DNA from: Nonomuraea muscovyensis
GTDB lineage: Bacteria; Actinomycetota; Actinomycetes; Streptosporangiales; Streptosporangiaceae
Length of the DNA stretch: 64,000 nucleotides
Direction: 5' to 3'
NCBI RefSeq assembly: GCF_014207745.1
Contig: NZ_JACHJB010000001.1
Span: 1,922,001-1,986,000, forward strand
Each line of letters opens with the position of its first letter. The first letter of the stretch is position 1. Made by a program: the position numbers and the translations under genes. Positions 26,774-33,537 of the stretch are shown here, piece by piece. The notes under the pieces were generated by a model. The model made no database searches. It saw nothing but the letters and a program-made list of their open reading frames with translations, and was not told the origin of the DNA.

Positions 26774-26776
26774 GGG

Positions 26777-26875
26777 TCAGGCGCGCCCGCCGTCCTTGAC
26801 GGACAGGATCGAGGCGGTCTGGAACTTCTTGTGGCCCTTGCCGTCGGCCTTGACCACGGCCCACCACCGTGCCAT
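26777..26875 (-). pseudogene. short coding remnant or very small gene
   Basis: A 32-residue frame begins MARWWAVVKADGKGHKKF and ends VKDGGRA. Nearly every third codon base is G or C, and the frame stays coding-like for about 15 codons further upstream (AWTKIPATAAGA), after which it decays. A strong hairpin follows the stop by 3 nt. This looks like the 3' end of a gene whose front has been lost, or a genuine short gene. I recognise no family. The rest of the 26669-27024 gap shows only this, the hairpin, and GATAAT at 26985-26990, a possible -10 box for the next gene. Confidence 0.4.
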
Positions 26876-27024
26876 CGCCCCGGCCGCCGTCGCAGGGATC
26901 TTCGTCCACGCTTCGTCCGAAGCCGGGGCCTGGACATTGGACGCTTCACGCCGGGGAGCCGGGCACCCCCACGTCGCCGCATCGGATAATCGCAGAGGCG
27001 CCGGGCCGGGGGGAGGCGCCACAG

Positions 27025-27924
27025 GTGGTCGGGCGGACGGAAGGTGAACGCGACGTGGAGGCCGACAAGAGGGGGAAGCGGCGGGGGCGGCAGCCGATCG
27101 GGCCCGATCCGGAGGCGGGCGCGGTGGGCGCGTTCGCCGCGCGGCTGCTCCGGCTGAAGCAGGAGGCGGGCGACCCGTCGTACGCGGAGATGGCCTCGCG
27201 GCTCGGCGCGGCCGCCTCGAAGTCGTCCCTGGCCAGCGCGGCGCGCGGGCAGAGGTTACCGACCTGGGAGACGACGTGGGAGTTCGTCCGGGTGCTCGCG
27301 GTCGACCGGCTGGGGCGCGACCCGGGGGAGACCGAGCGCGAGTGGCGGGACCTGTGGGAGCGCGCCAGGGTCGAGCCGGTGGACGAGCCCGTGAACGAGC
27401 CCGTGGACGAGCCGGCCGAGGTCGAGGGCGCACCGAGGACCGCGCGGCGCGGCCAGGTCCTCGTCTACGTCATGTCCTCGGTGGCGGTCGTCACGGCCGG
27501 CCTCACCGTGCTCCATCTCGCCCTGCGGGAGGACCGGCGCGAAACCCCGCCCGCGCCCGCGCCCACGGCGAGCGTCATCCCGAGAGACGATTCCGAGTTT
27601 CTCGGCGACGTCACCTATCCGGACGGCTCGAAAGTCCGGACGAATTCCACGTTCACCAAGACCTGGCGGGTGCGCAACACCGGAACCATTCCGTGGGAAG
27701 GCCGGCTGCTGGCCCGCGTGAACGCCGATCCATGCAAATCACCCGAGACGGTCGCCATTCCGCCGACCGCGCCCGGCCACACGGTGGATCTCTCGGTCCG
27801 GGTACGCGCTCCCGGCAAACCCGGGAAGTGCCGTATCTACTACAAGATGACCGACGCGCAGGGCAGGGTGCTGTTCCCGCTCAAGCGCCCGGTGTTTCTG
27901 GACGTTCGGGTCGTCGGCTCCTGA
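27025..27924 (+). CDS. HTH - membrane helix - NBR1 Ig-like protein
   Basis: 299 residues in three parts. First comes a cytoplasmic HTH-like region at about 30-95 (FAARLLRLKQEAGDPSYAEM, then RGQRLPTWETTWEFVRVLA). Next are an acidic linker with repeated EPVDEPVN units and one membrane helix at about 146-168 (VLVYVMSSVAVVTAGLTVLH). Last is an outside domain at about 190-299. This has the pattern of the NBR1-type Ig domain: VTYPDGSKVRTNSTFTKTWR, VRNTGTIPWEG, VAIPPTAPGHTVDLSV, and GKCRIYYKMTDAQGRVLFP. GTG at 27025 has GGGGGGAGG 8 nt upstream; GTG at 27055 is an alternative. It resembles a one-protein outside-to-inside sensor. Ligand unknown. Confidence 0.8.
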   Translation: MVGRTEGERDVEADKRGKRRGRQPIGPDPEAGAVGAFAARLLRLKQEAGDPSYAEMASRLGAAASKSSLASAARGQRLPTWETTWEFVRVLAVDRLGRDPGETEREWRDLWERARVEPVDEPVNEPVDEPAEVEGAPRTARRGQVLVYVMSSVAVVTAGLTVLHLALREDRRETPPAPAPTASVIPRDDSEFLGDVTYPDGSKVRTNSTFTKTWRVRNTGTIPWEGRLLARVNADPCKSPETVAIPPTAPGHTVDLSVRVRAPGKPGKCRIYYKMTDAQGRVLFPLKRPVFLDVRVVGS

Positions 27925-28077
27925 CCTGCGGGTTCATTTGTCCAACAAGGTCTTGGACGTCCTGTGGACGGACATCCCCTGTCGGGGCGCCGGGCCCGCT
28001 GCCACGATGGCGAAGTCCCGGCGCACGCCGTTTCCTGCCACGGCGTGCGCCGATTCTCCAACGAAAGGGAATGCACA

Positions 28078-28425
28078 GTGACCAAGGTGACCCGCTCACT
28101 GGCGATCGCGGCCGGCACGGTTTCCGTGCTGATGACGATCGGCGGCGGCATGGCGCAGGCCGCCGTTTCGACGGCGTCCACCCAGACCGCCGCGAGGGTC
28201 GTCTGCAACGCCCCGGGGACCGGCAACACCACCGTCTGGGGGAAGTGCTGGAACAACGGCAACAAGACCGGAAAAGCGCGCCTGGTGTACTGGTGCAAGA
28301 ACATGATCGGCAACGGTTCCAAGCAGCACAGCACCGGCTGGAAGAGCGTCAAGCCCGGCAAGACGGTGAAGTTCGTGGGCGAGTGCACGTTCAAGGCCCG
28401 CAACCCCGCCTTCCACATCGGCTGA
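28078..28425 (+). CDS. small secreted protein with four Cys
   Basis: 115 residues. GTG at 28078 has AAGGGA 7 nt upstream and begins a Sec signal peptide ending GGGMAQA near residue 32. The mature part (about 83 residues) has four Cys, enough for two disulfides, and many Asn, Gly, Lys and Trp (NTTVWGKCWNNGNKTGKARL). It looks like a compact beta-rich extracellular protein. I recognise no family. Strong hairpin downstream. Confidence 0.75.
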   Translation: MTKVTRSLAIAAGTVSVLMTIGGGMAQAAVSTASTQTAARVVCNAPGTGNTTVWGKCWNNGNKTGKARLVYWCKNMIGNGSKQHSTGWKSVKPGKTVKFVGECTFKARNPAFHIG

Positions 28426-28491
28426 CCTCGGACGGTGCGCCCCCATCCCTCCGCACGCGACTGACGCCGGCGTGACCGCCGGCCCCTCCCC

Positions 28492-28544
28492 CACATGCAC
28501 CATCCCTGCCCGGACGGGGGCGCCGGGCAGGGATGGTGCATGTG
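28492..28544. terminator. perfect 22-bp stem hairpin
   Basis: The left arm beginning CACATGCACC (28492-28513) pairs without mismatch with 28523-28544 around a 9-nt loop, followed by CTGTTT. Much longer than a normal terminator stem. It separates the secreted-protein gene from the sigma-factor gene. Confidence 0.75.
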
Positions 28545-28634
28545 CTGTTTCCCGGCCTGCGCGAAACGCGATGAAACACCCCGCCGTTGCCGGACATCTG
28601 CTCAGGTGTGGCCAACCACCTGAAAGAAGATGAC

Positions 28635-29186
28635 ATGAGGCCCCCTGGGCCGGAACGGCGTTTCGAGGAGCTCTACCTGGCGCACTACCCGGCCGTCGCC
28701 GCCTACGTCAGGCGGCGGACCGACTCCCCGGACGACACCGCCGACGTGATCGCCGAGACGTTCACGACGGCCTGGCGCCGCCTGGCCGACATCCCCTCCG
28801 GCGACCAGGCCCGGTTGTGGCTCTACGGGGTCGCCCGGCGCACCCTCGCCAACCACTTCCGCTCCGAGGAGCGCCGCTCCGCGCTGGCCGTACGGCTGCG
28901 TGAGGAGCTGACCACCTCGGCGCGGCCGGTCGCCGACCGCGAGCGGGACGCCGCCCACCAGGCGTTCAGGCGGCTCTCGCCGGACGACAGGGAGCTCCTG
29001 TCGCTGGTCGGCTGGGAAGGGCTGACCACTCCCGAGATCGCCCAGGTGCTCGGCTGCTCGCGCGGCGCGGTGCGGCTGCGCCTGCACCGGGCCCGCAAGC
29101 GGCTCGCCCGGGAACTGGCCGCCAGCCACCTCGACCTCACCACGTACGGCATGCGCGCCGTGGCTCTCGCGGAGGGAAACTCATGA
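28635..29186 (+). CDS. ECF-type RNA polymerase sigma factor
   Basis: 183 residues. Region 2 is at about 10-75 (FEELYLAHYPAVAAYVRRRT, DVIAETFTTAWRRLADIP, ARLWLYGVARRTLANHFRSE). Region 4 is at about 115-170 (LSPDDRELLSLVGWEGLTTP, EIAQVLGCSRGAVRLRLHRA). ATG at 28635 follows a GAAAGAAG ribosome site. The stop overlaps the next gene (ATGA), whose product is a membrane protein, the common layout of ECF sigma factors with a membrane-bound regulator. Confidence 0.93.
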   Translation: MRPPGPERRFEELYLAHYPAVAAYVRRRTDSPDDTADVIAETFTTAWRRLADIPSGDQARLWLYGVARRTLANHFRSEERRSALAVRLREELTTSARPVADRERDAAHQAFRRLSPDDRELLSLVGWEGLTTPEIAQVLGCSRGAVRLRLHRARKRLARELAASHLDLTTYGMRAVALAEGNS

Positions 29187-30055
29187 ACACCGACATCGAC
29201 CGCGTCGTCGCCCACCTCGCCCCCGACCCGGGTCCCGGCATGACCGAGGGGGCCCACGCGCTGATGCGCGAGATCATCACGACCGAGCCCGGCCCCGAGG
29301 CCCGGCCCGCGCGCAGGAGAGGGCCGGTGCTGCGCCTGGCGCTGCCGGGCGTCGCCCTGGCCACGGCCGCGTTCGTGGCGCTGAGCCGGCTGCTGCCGAC
29401 GGGGCTCGGCTTCGGCCCCGGCCCTGCCGCGGCGCTCGACATCAGGCAGGAGGACGGCTACTACGTCGTCGAGGTCCAGGACCTGTACGCCGATCCGGAC
29501 CGCTACCAGGAGCAGCTCCAGGCGGCGGGCCTGGACGTGACGCTCCGGGTCATCCCCTCGACTCCGTCGTTCGTGGGCACCATCATCCCCACCTCGCCCT
29601 CCGAGGAGCGGGAGCTCGACGAGATCAAGACCATCGACCAGCCAGGCGACTGCGACAGGCTGGGCGGGTGCCCGATCGGGATGAAGATCCCCGTGGACTT
29701 CGAGGGACCGGCCCAGATCACCCTCGGGCGCGAGGCCAGGTCCGGGGAGCAGTACGAGATCGTCGCCTCGTTCGACGTCCTCGGCGAGCCCATGCACTGC
29801 GTGCCGTACCGCGGCAAGACCGTGGCCGAGGTGCGGGAGCTGCTGGCGCAGCGCGGGCTGACCGTCCAGAAGTTCAACGTCACGAACCCCGACATCGACG
29901 AGGAGGCCGTTATGAGGGCATCGGTGCCGGACTCCTGGCACGTCAACGGGGGCTACCTGCGTGAGCCCGGCAAGGCGACCCTCGCGGTGAGCGAGGAGCC
30001 GGAGGAGTCCGACGGCGGCGGCCTCCGCGACTGCCGCACCCCCCAGGGCTCCTGA
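29183..30055 (+). CDS. membrane protein coupled to the ECF sigma gene, PASTA-like C-terminus
   Basis: 290 residues: a cytoplasmic N-terminus of about 50 residues, one membrane helix near 51-70 (VLRLALPGVALATAAFVAL), and a large outside part. The outer part ends in a segment resembling a PASTA repeat (VPYRGKTVAEVRELLAQRGL, then LTVQKFNV). Cys residues near 155-160 (GDCDRLGGCP) could form a disulfide. Its coupling to the sigma gene suggests an anti-sigma or co-regulator role, but the short N-terminus shows no clear zinc anti-sigma motif. The family resembles the CU044_5270-type proteins often paired with such sigma factors. Confidence 0.75.
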   Translation: MNTDIDRVVAHLAPDPGPGMTEGAHALMREIITTEPGPEARPARRRGPVLRLALPGVALATAAFVALSRLLPTGLGFGPGPAAALDIRQEDGYYVVEVQDLYADPDRYQEQLQAAGLDVTLRVIPSTPSFVGTIIPTSPSEERELDEIKTIDQPGDCDRLGGCPIGMKIPVDFEGPAQITLGREARSGEQYEIVASFDVLGEPMHCVPYRGKTVAEVRELLAQRGLTVQKFNVTNPDIDEEAVMRASVPDSWHVNGGYLREPGKATLAVSEEPEESDGGGLRDCRTPQGS

Positions 30056-30073
30056 GCCGGCCGTCGGCGGGCC

Positions 30074-30940
30074 TCACTGCCGGCTGAGCACCTCGATCAG
30101 GCTGGTGAGGCTGTCCTGGCCGTGTCCCGCCGCGATGCCGCGGCGGAAGACGGCCAGGGCCGCCGCCGGGAGGGAGGCGTCCACGCCGGACGCCTCCACG
30201 GTGTGCACGACGTGCTCCAGGCTGGCCGCGCCCATGGTGAGGGTGTCCACGTCGCCCTGGTGGGCGCCCGCGTCGATCCGCGGGGCGTAGAACTCCAGGA
30301 AATAGCGGAAGTCCATGGTCTTGACGGCGTGGGGCAGGAACTGTTCGGCCGGGATGCCGTTGGCCCGGGCGACCGCCTGGGCGTGCACGTAGCCCAGCAG
30401 GCCGGTCCAGAACATGTCCATCCCGATCTGGTAGTACAGCGCGGCCAGGCCCGGGTCCTCGCCGAGGTGGTCGATGCCGGTCAGCACCTCGAGCGCCGGC
30501 CGGTGCGCCTCGATCGCCACTGCGGGGCCGCTGTAGTACGTCATCGCCTCCGGCGTGCCGATGCCCGGCGGCGGCACCTGCACGCCGCCGGTGATCTGCA
30601 CCGCCCCGCGCTCGGCCAGCCACGCGGCGGCCTCGCGGGCCCGGCCGGGCGTGTCGGAGGTCAGGTTCGCCACCGTACGGCCGGCCAGGGCCGTGGCGGG
30701 GGCCTGCTCCAGGATGGCGAACACGGCGTCGTAGTCGGTCAGGCTCATCACGACCAGGTCGTTGGCCGTCAGGGCGGCCTCGACGCTCGCCGCCCGCTTC
30801 GCACCGCGGGCGACCACCTGGTCGGCCCGGCCCGGCGTGCGGTTCCACACGGTCAGGTCGTAGCCGCCGTCCAGGTACGCGCCGGCCATCGCCTGTCCCA
30901 TGGGGCCCAGGCCGATCAGGGTCACGGACTTCGGGTTCAT
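30074..30940 (-). CDS. NADP-dependent imine reductase-like enzyme
   Basis: 288 residues of the beta-hydroxyacid dehydrogenase/IRED family. The N-terminal Rossmann loop is VTLIGLGPMGQAMAGAYLDG and NRTPGRADQ suits NADP. GGVQVPPPGIGTPEAMTYYS is the motif that marks imine reductases rather than ordinary hydroxyacid dehydrogenases. The interdomain helix (YYQIGMDMFWTGLLGYVHAQ) carries Asp at the position of the proton donor in many IREDs. GAGGAGA precedes the ATG. Divergent from a TetR gene with two operators between, so it is probably the regulated target. The natural substrate is not predictable. Confidence 0.9.
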   Translation of the reverse strand: MNPKSVTLIGLGPMGQAMAGAYLDGGYDLTVWNRTPGRADQVVARGAKRAASVEAALTANDLVVMSLTDYDAVFAILEQAPATALAGRTVANLTSDTPGRAREAAAWLAERGAVQITGGVQVPPPGIGTPEAMTYYSGPAVAIEAHRPALEVLTGIDHLGEDPGLAALYYQIGMDMFWTGLLGYVHAQAVARANGIPAEQFLPHAVKTMDFRYFLEFYAPRIDAGAHQGDVDTLTMGAASLEHVVHTVEASGVDASLPAAALAVFRRGIAAGHGQDSLTSLIEVLSRQ

Positions 30941-30954
30941 CGCTGTCTCCTCGG

Positions 30955-30978
30955 ACTAGAACGAACGCTCTATCTAGT
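30955..30978. promoter_or_regulatory. TetR operator, copy 1
   Basis: 24-bp element with outer arms ACTAGA and TCTAGT and an inner core AGAACGAACGCTCT close to typical TetR-family dyads. It sits 14 bp before the imine-reductase start. An almost identical copy lies 43 bp away. Confidence 0.7.
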
Positions 30979-30997
30979 GGATGGACGCTAGCACATC

Positions 30998-31021
30998 ACT
31001 AGAACGAACGCTCTATCCAGT
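30998..31021. promoter_or_regulatory. TetR operator, copy 2
   Basis: Same 24-bp element as copy 1 with one T-to-C change in the right arm. It ends at the first base of TAGGCT (31021-31026), a -10-like box 6 nt before the TetR ATG, so binding here would repress the regulator itself. Confidence 0.7.
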
Positions 31022-31032
31022 AGGCTGGGCGC

Positions 31033-31614
31033 ATGACGGCCAAGCACGAGATCGGCACCCGCGAGCGGATCGTCCAGGCGACGTCCCGCCTGATGCAGCG
31101 GCGGGGATACGGCGCGACCGGCCTCAAGGAGATCTCCCGGGAGGCTCAGGCCACTCTCGGCTCTGTCTACCACTTCTTCCCGGGCGGCAAGCAGGAGCTG
31201 GCCGTCGCGGCGATCCGCCACGGCGAGCAGGAGTTCGCCGAGCTGCTGCGCGAGACACTCGACCGGGAGGACGACCCCGGTGCGGCGATCGTGGCGTGCA
31301 GCCGGGAGCTGGCCACCGGGCTGCGCGAGTCCGGCTGGCTCGACGGTTGCCCGATCACCACCACGGCGCTGGAGAGCGCCGGGGTCGCCCCCGACATCCA
31401 GCGGGCCGCCGCGGAGGCGTTCGCGAGCTGGCGCGCCCTGGTCCGCGACAGGCTCATCCGGGCCGGCTTCGCCGATGACGTCGCCGACGAGCTGGCTCAC
31501 ACCGTCGTCAACACGCTGGAGGGCGCGGAGATGTCGGCCCAGGTGTCCCAGAGCGAGGCGCCCCTGGAGATCGCCGGCAGGCACCTGGCCCGCCTCATCG
31601 ACTCCTACCGCTGA
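31033..31614 (+). CDS. TetR/AcrR-family repressor
   Basis: 193 residues. The N-terminal HTH covers residues 8-55 (TRERIVQATSRLMQRRGYGA, TGLKEISREAQATLGSVYHF), followed by an all-helical ligand domain. GWLDGCPITTTALES near residue 103 is characteristic of the LmrA/YxaF-like TetR subgroup. The ATG is probably leaderless (TAGGCT 6 nt upstream). Two tandem operators in the divergent promoter indicate control of itself and of the imine-reductase-like gene. Confidence 0.93.
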   Translation: MTAKHEIGTRERIVQATSRLMQRRGYGATGLKEISREAQATLGSVYHFFPGGKQELAVAAIRHGEQEFAELLRETLDREDDPGAAIVACSRELATGLRESGWLDGCPITTTALESAGVAPDIQRAAAEAFASWRALVRDRLIRAGFADDVADELAHTVVNTLEGAEMSAQVSQSEAPLEIAGRHLARLIDSYR

Positions 31615-31617
31615 GCG

Positions 31618-33537
31618 TCAGGCGCGGGCCCGCTCCACGGCGGCGCGGAACCGGGCGTACCTGTCGAGTTCGGCCTCCACGGGCTGGAGCACGTACGCGG
31701 CGCCGACCTCGCCGATGGCCGCGCGCAGGGCCCTGGCCGTCCGGCGGGCGCGGCGGCGGCCGCCCACCCAGGCCGCCAGACGGGCGAGCAGGGCGACCAC
31801 CACCCCGGCCAGCGCCCCGCCCACGAGGAGCACGGTCGGCCACGGCACCTCCCCCAGGGTGGGCACCGGCGGCTCCGGCAGTTGCAGGTAGTCCAGCCCG
31901 AACAGCGCCCCCAGCCAGACCGCCCCGGCCACCATGGCCGCGAAGATCAGCCACTGGAGCCCGCCGACGGCCTTCCACCAGCGGGGCCGTCTGGTGGCCC
32001 GGGACGAGGTGACGCCGACGGTCCGGTCCACGGTGTCGGCCAGCTCCCGCGACCGGGCGCGGGCCGCCTGCCGCACCGCCGCCGCCCACGGGCCGGGCAG
32101 CCCGCTCGCCGCCGCGTCGCCGACGTCCCTGATCGCCGTGTCCACCTGCGCCTGCTGGACGGCCGACGCGGCCGGTACGGAGGTGCGGCCCACGACCTGC
32201 CCGTCGTCGCCGGAGGTCACGGGCCCGCCTCGTACGCCGCCCGCGGGAAGGGGCGCGGCGCCGATGCGCAGCCTGCGCAGCGGGTCGGGCCTGAGGCGGC
32301 GGACCCACCGGGTGACCGGCCAGCCGGTGGCGACCACGGCCCGGTGCCGGTGTCCCTTGGCCACGGCCTCCAGCACGAGCGGCACGCCGGCGGCCTGCTC
32401 CAGCGCCACCGTGAGCCGCCGCCCCAACCGCGCCGCGACGTCACCCGCACCGGCCTCGGGCAACTCGGCCGCCCGCACGGCCTCCCGCCCCGCCTCCAGC
32501 ACCGGGGTTTCCGCGCCTTGCGCACGCGACGCGCGGGACGGGTTCCTGGCCGCCGCCGAGGCACCGGCGCCGAGGTGGCCGTGGTCACCCGCCATACCCG
32601 CAAGGCCCCCCGAGCGGGTGGAGGCGGTGGCGAGCAGGTCGGCGGCCGTGGTGACGTCCGCCGAGAGGCGGGCGCTCCACGAGCGGCGGTCCGAGACGCG
32701 GCCCGCCAGCAGGGACCGCACATCGTCCAGGCCGGTCCCGGTGCGGGCGGACGTGGCGAGGACGGGGACGTCGTGCAGGCCGTCCTCGCCGAGGAGGCGG
32801 CGCAGGTCGCGCAGGCAGCGGTCGACGGCGGCGGGCGGCAGGCGGTCGACCTGGTTGAGCACCACGACCATGACGTCGCGGTGGGCGGCCAGCGGGCGCA
32901 GGTAACGCTCGTGCAGGGCCGCATCGGCGTACTTCTGCGGGTCCAGCACCCACACCAGCAGGTCCACCAGCTCCACGAGCCGGTCCACTTCCAGCCGGTG
33001 GGCGAGCTGGATCGAGTCGTGGTCAGGGAGGTCCAGCAGGATAAGTCCGGAAAAATCAGGACTGGCATCGGCCGCCGGGTGCCGCCCGAAGACGTCCAAC
33101 CAGTCAAGCAGCGGCCCCGCGCCCCGGCCTGTGCCGTCGTCCGTGTCCGCGCTGCCCTTGTTCGCGCCGTCCTTGTCAGTGTCGAAGTCAGTGCCGTCCT
33201 TGTCAGTGCCGTCCTTGTCAGGGCCGTCCTTGTCAGGGCCGTCCCAGACCACGGCCTGGGCCGCCGACGTCGTGGGCCGGGTGACGCCCACCGCCGCCAC
33301 GTCCGCTCCGGCCAGCGCGTTGAACAGCGACGACTTGCCGCTCCCCGTGGCCCCCGCGAGCGCCGCCACCGTGTGCTCGACCGAGAGGCTGCGCCGCGCC
33401 CCGGCCCGTTCGGCCACCGCCCGAGCACCGGCCACCGCCTCGCCGGGCAGCCGCCCCTCCGCCAGCGTGGCCGCCTCCGCAAGGGCCTCGAGCCGCGAGT
33501 CCAGCGACGGCCCCTCCTTGCGGCGCAGCAGCTTCAC
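31618..33537 (-). CDS. dynamin-like GTPase with C-terminal membrane helices (DynB-like)
   Basis: 639 residues. The G domain has P-loop LAGATGSGKSSL (Lys68), G3 as LLDLPDHDSIQ and G4 as LNQVDRL. Between switch I and G3 an Asp/Lys/Gly-rich insert (about residues 101-124) is encoded by 15-bp tandem repeats. A long helical middle part follows, then two membrane helices (about 530-550 and 567-588) and a basic helical end. GTG at 33537 overlaps the stop of the preceding GTPase gene (GTGA). The side-by-side pair recalls the DynA/DynB proteins that stabilise FtsZ rings in Streptomyces sporulation septa; orthology is inferred from layout only. Confidence 0.85.
   Translation of the reverse strand: MKLLRRKEGPSLDSRLEALAEAATLAEGRLPGEAVAGARAVAERAGARRSLSVEHTVAALAGATGSGKSSLFNALAGADVAAVGVTRPTTSAAQAVVWDGPDKDGPDKDGTDKDGTDFDTDKDGANKGSADTDDGTGRGAGPLLDWLDVFGRHPAADASPDFSGLILLDLPDHDSIQLAHRLEVDRLVELVDLLVWVLDPQKYADAALHERYLRPLAAHRDVMVVVLNQVDRLPPAAVDRCLRDLRRLLGEDGLHDVPVLATSARTGTGLDDVRSLLAGRVSDRRSWSARLSADVTTAADLLATASTRSGGLAGMAGDHGHLGAGASAAARNPSRASRAQGAETPVLEAGREAVRAAELPEAGAGDVAARLGRRLTVALEQAAGVPLVLEAVAKGHRHRAVVATGWPVTRWVRRLRPDPLRRLRIGAAPLPAGGVRGGPVTSGDDGQVVGRTSVPAASAVQQAQVDTAIRDVGDAAASGLPGPWAAAVRQAARARSRELADTVDRTVGVTSSRATRRPRWWKAVGGLQWLIFAAMVAGAVWLGALFGLDYLQLPEPPVPTLGEVPWPTVLLVGGALAGVVVALLARLAAWVGGRRRARRTARALRAAIGEVGAAYVLQPVEAELDRYARFRAAVERARA
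33166..33237 (-). repeat. 15-bp tandem repeat within the GTPase gene
   Basis: GCCGTCCTTGTCAGT-type units occur at 33166-33180 and, consecutively, at 33193-33207, 33208-33222 and 33223-33237. On the coding strand they give DKDG(P/T) repeats. The unit is a multiple of three, so copy-number change keeps the frame. Confidence 0.9.

Noticed and set aside
26985..26992. second stray GATAATCG
   Set aside because: Flanks do not form the palindrome seen before hmgA; best read as a possible -10 box of the HTH-NBR1 gene.
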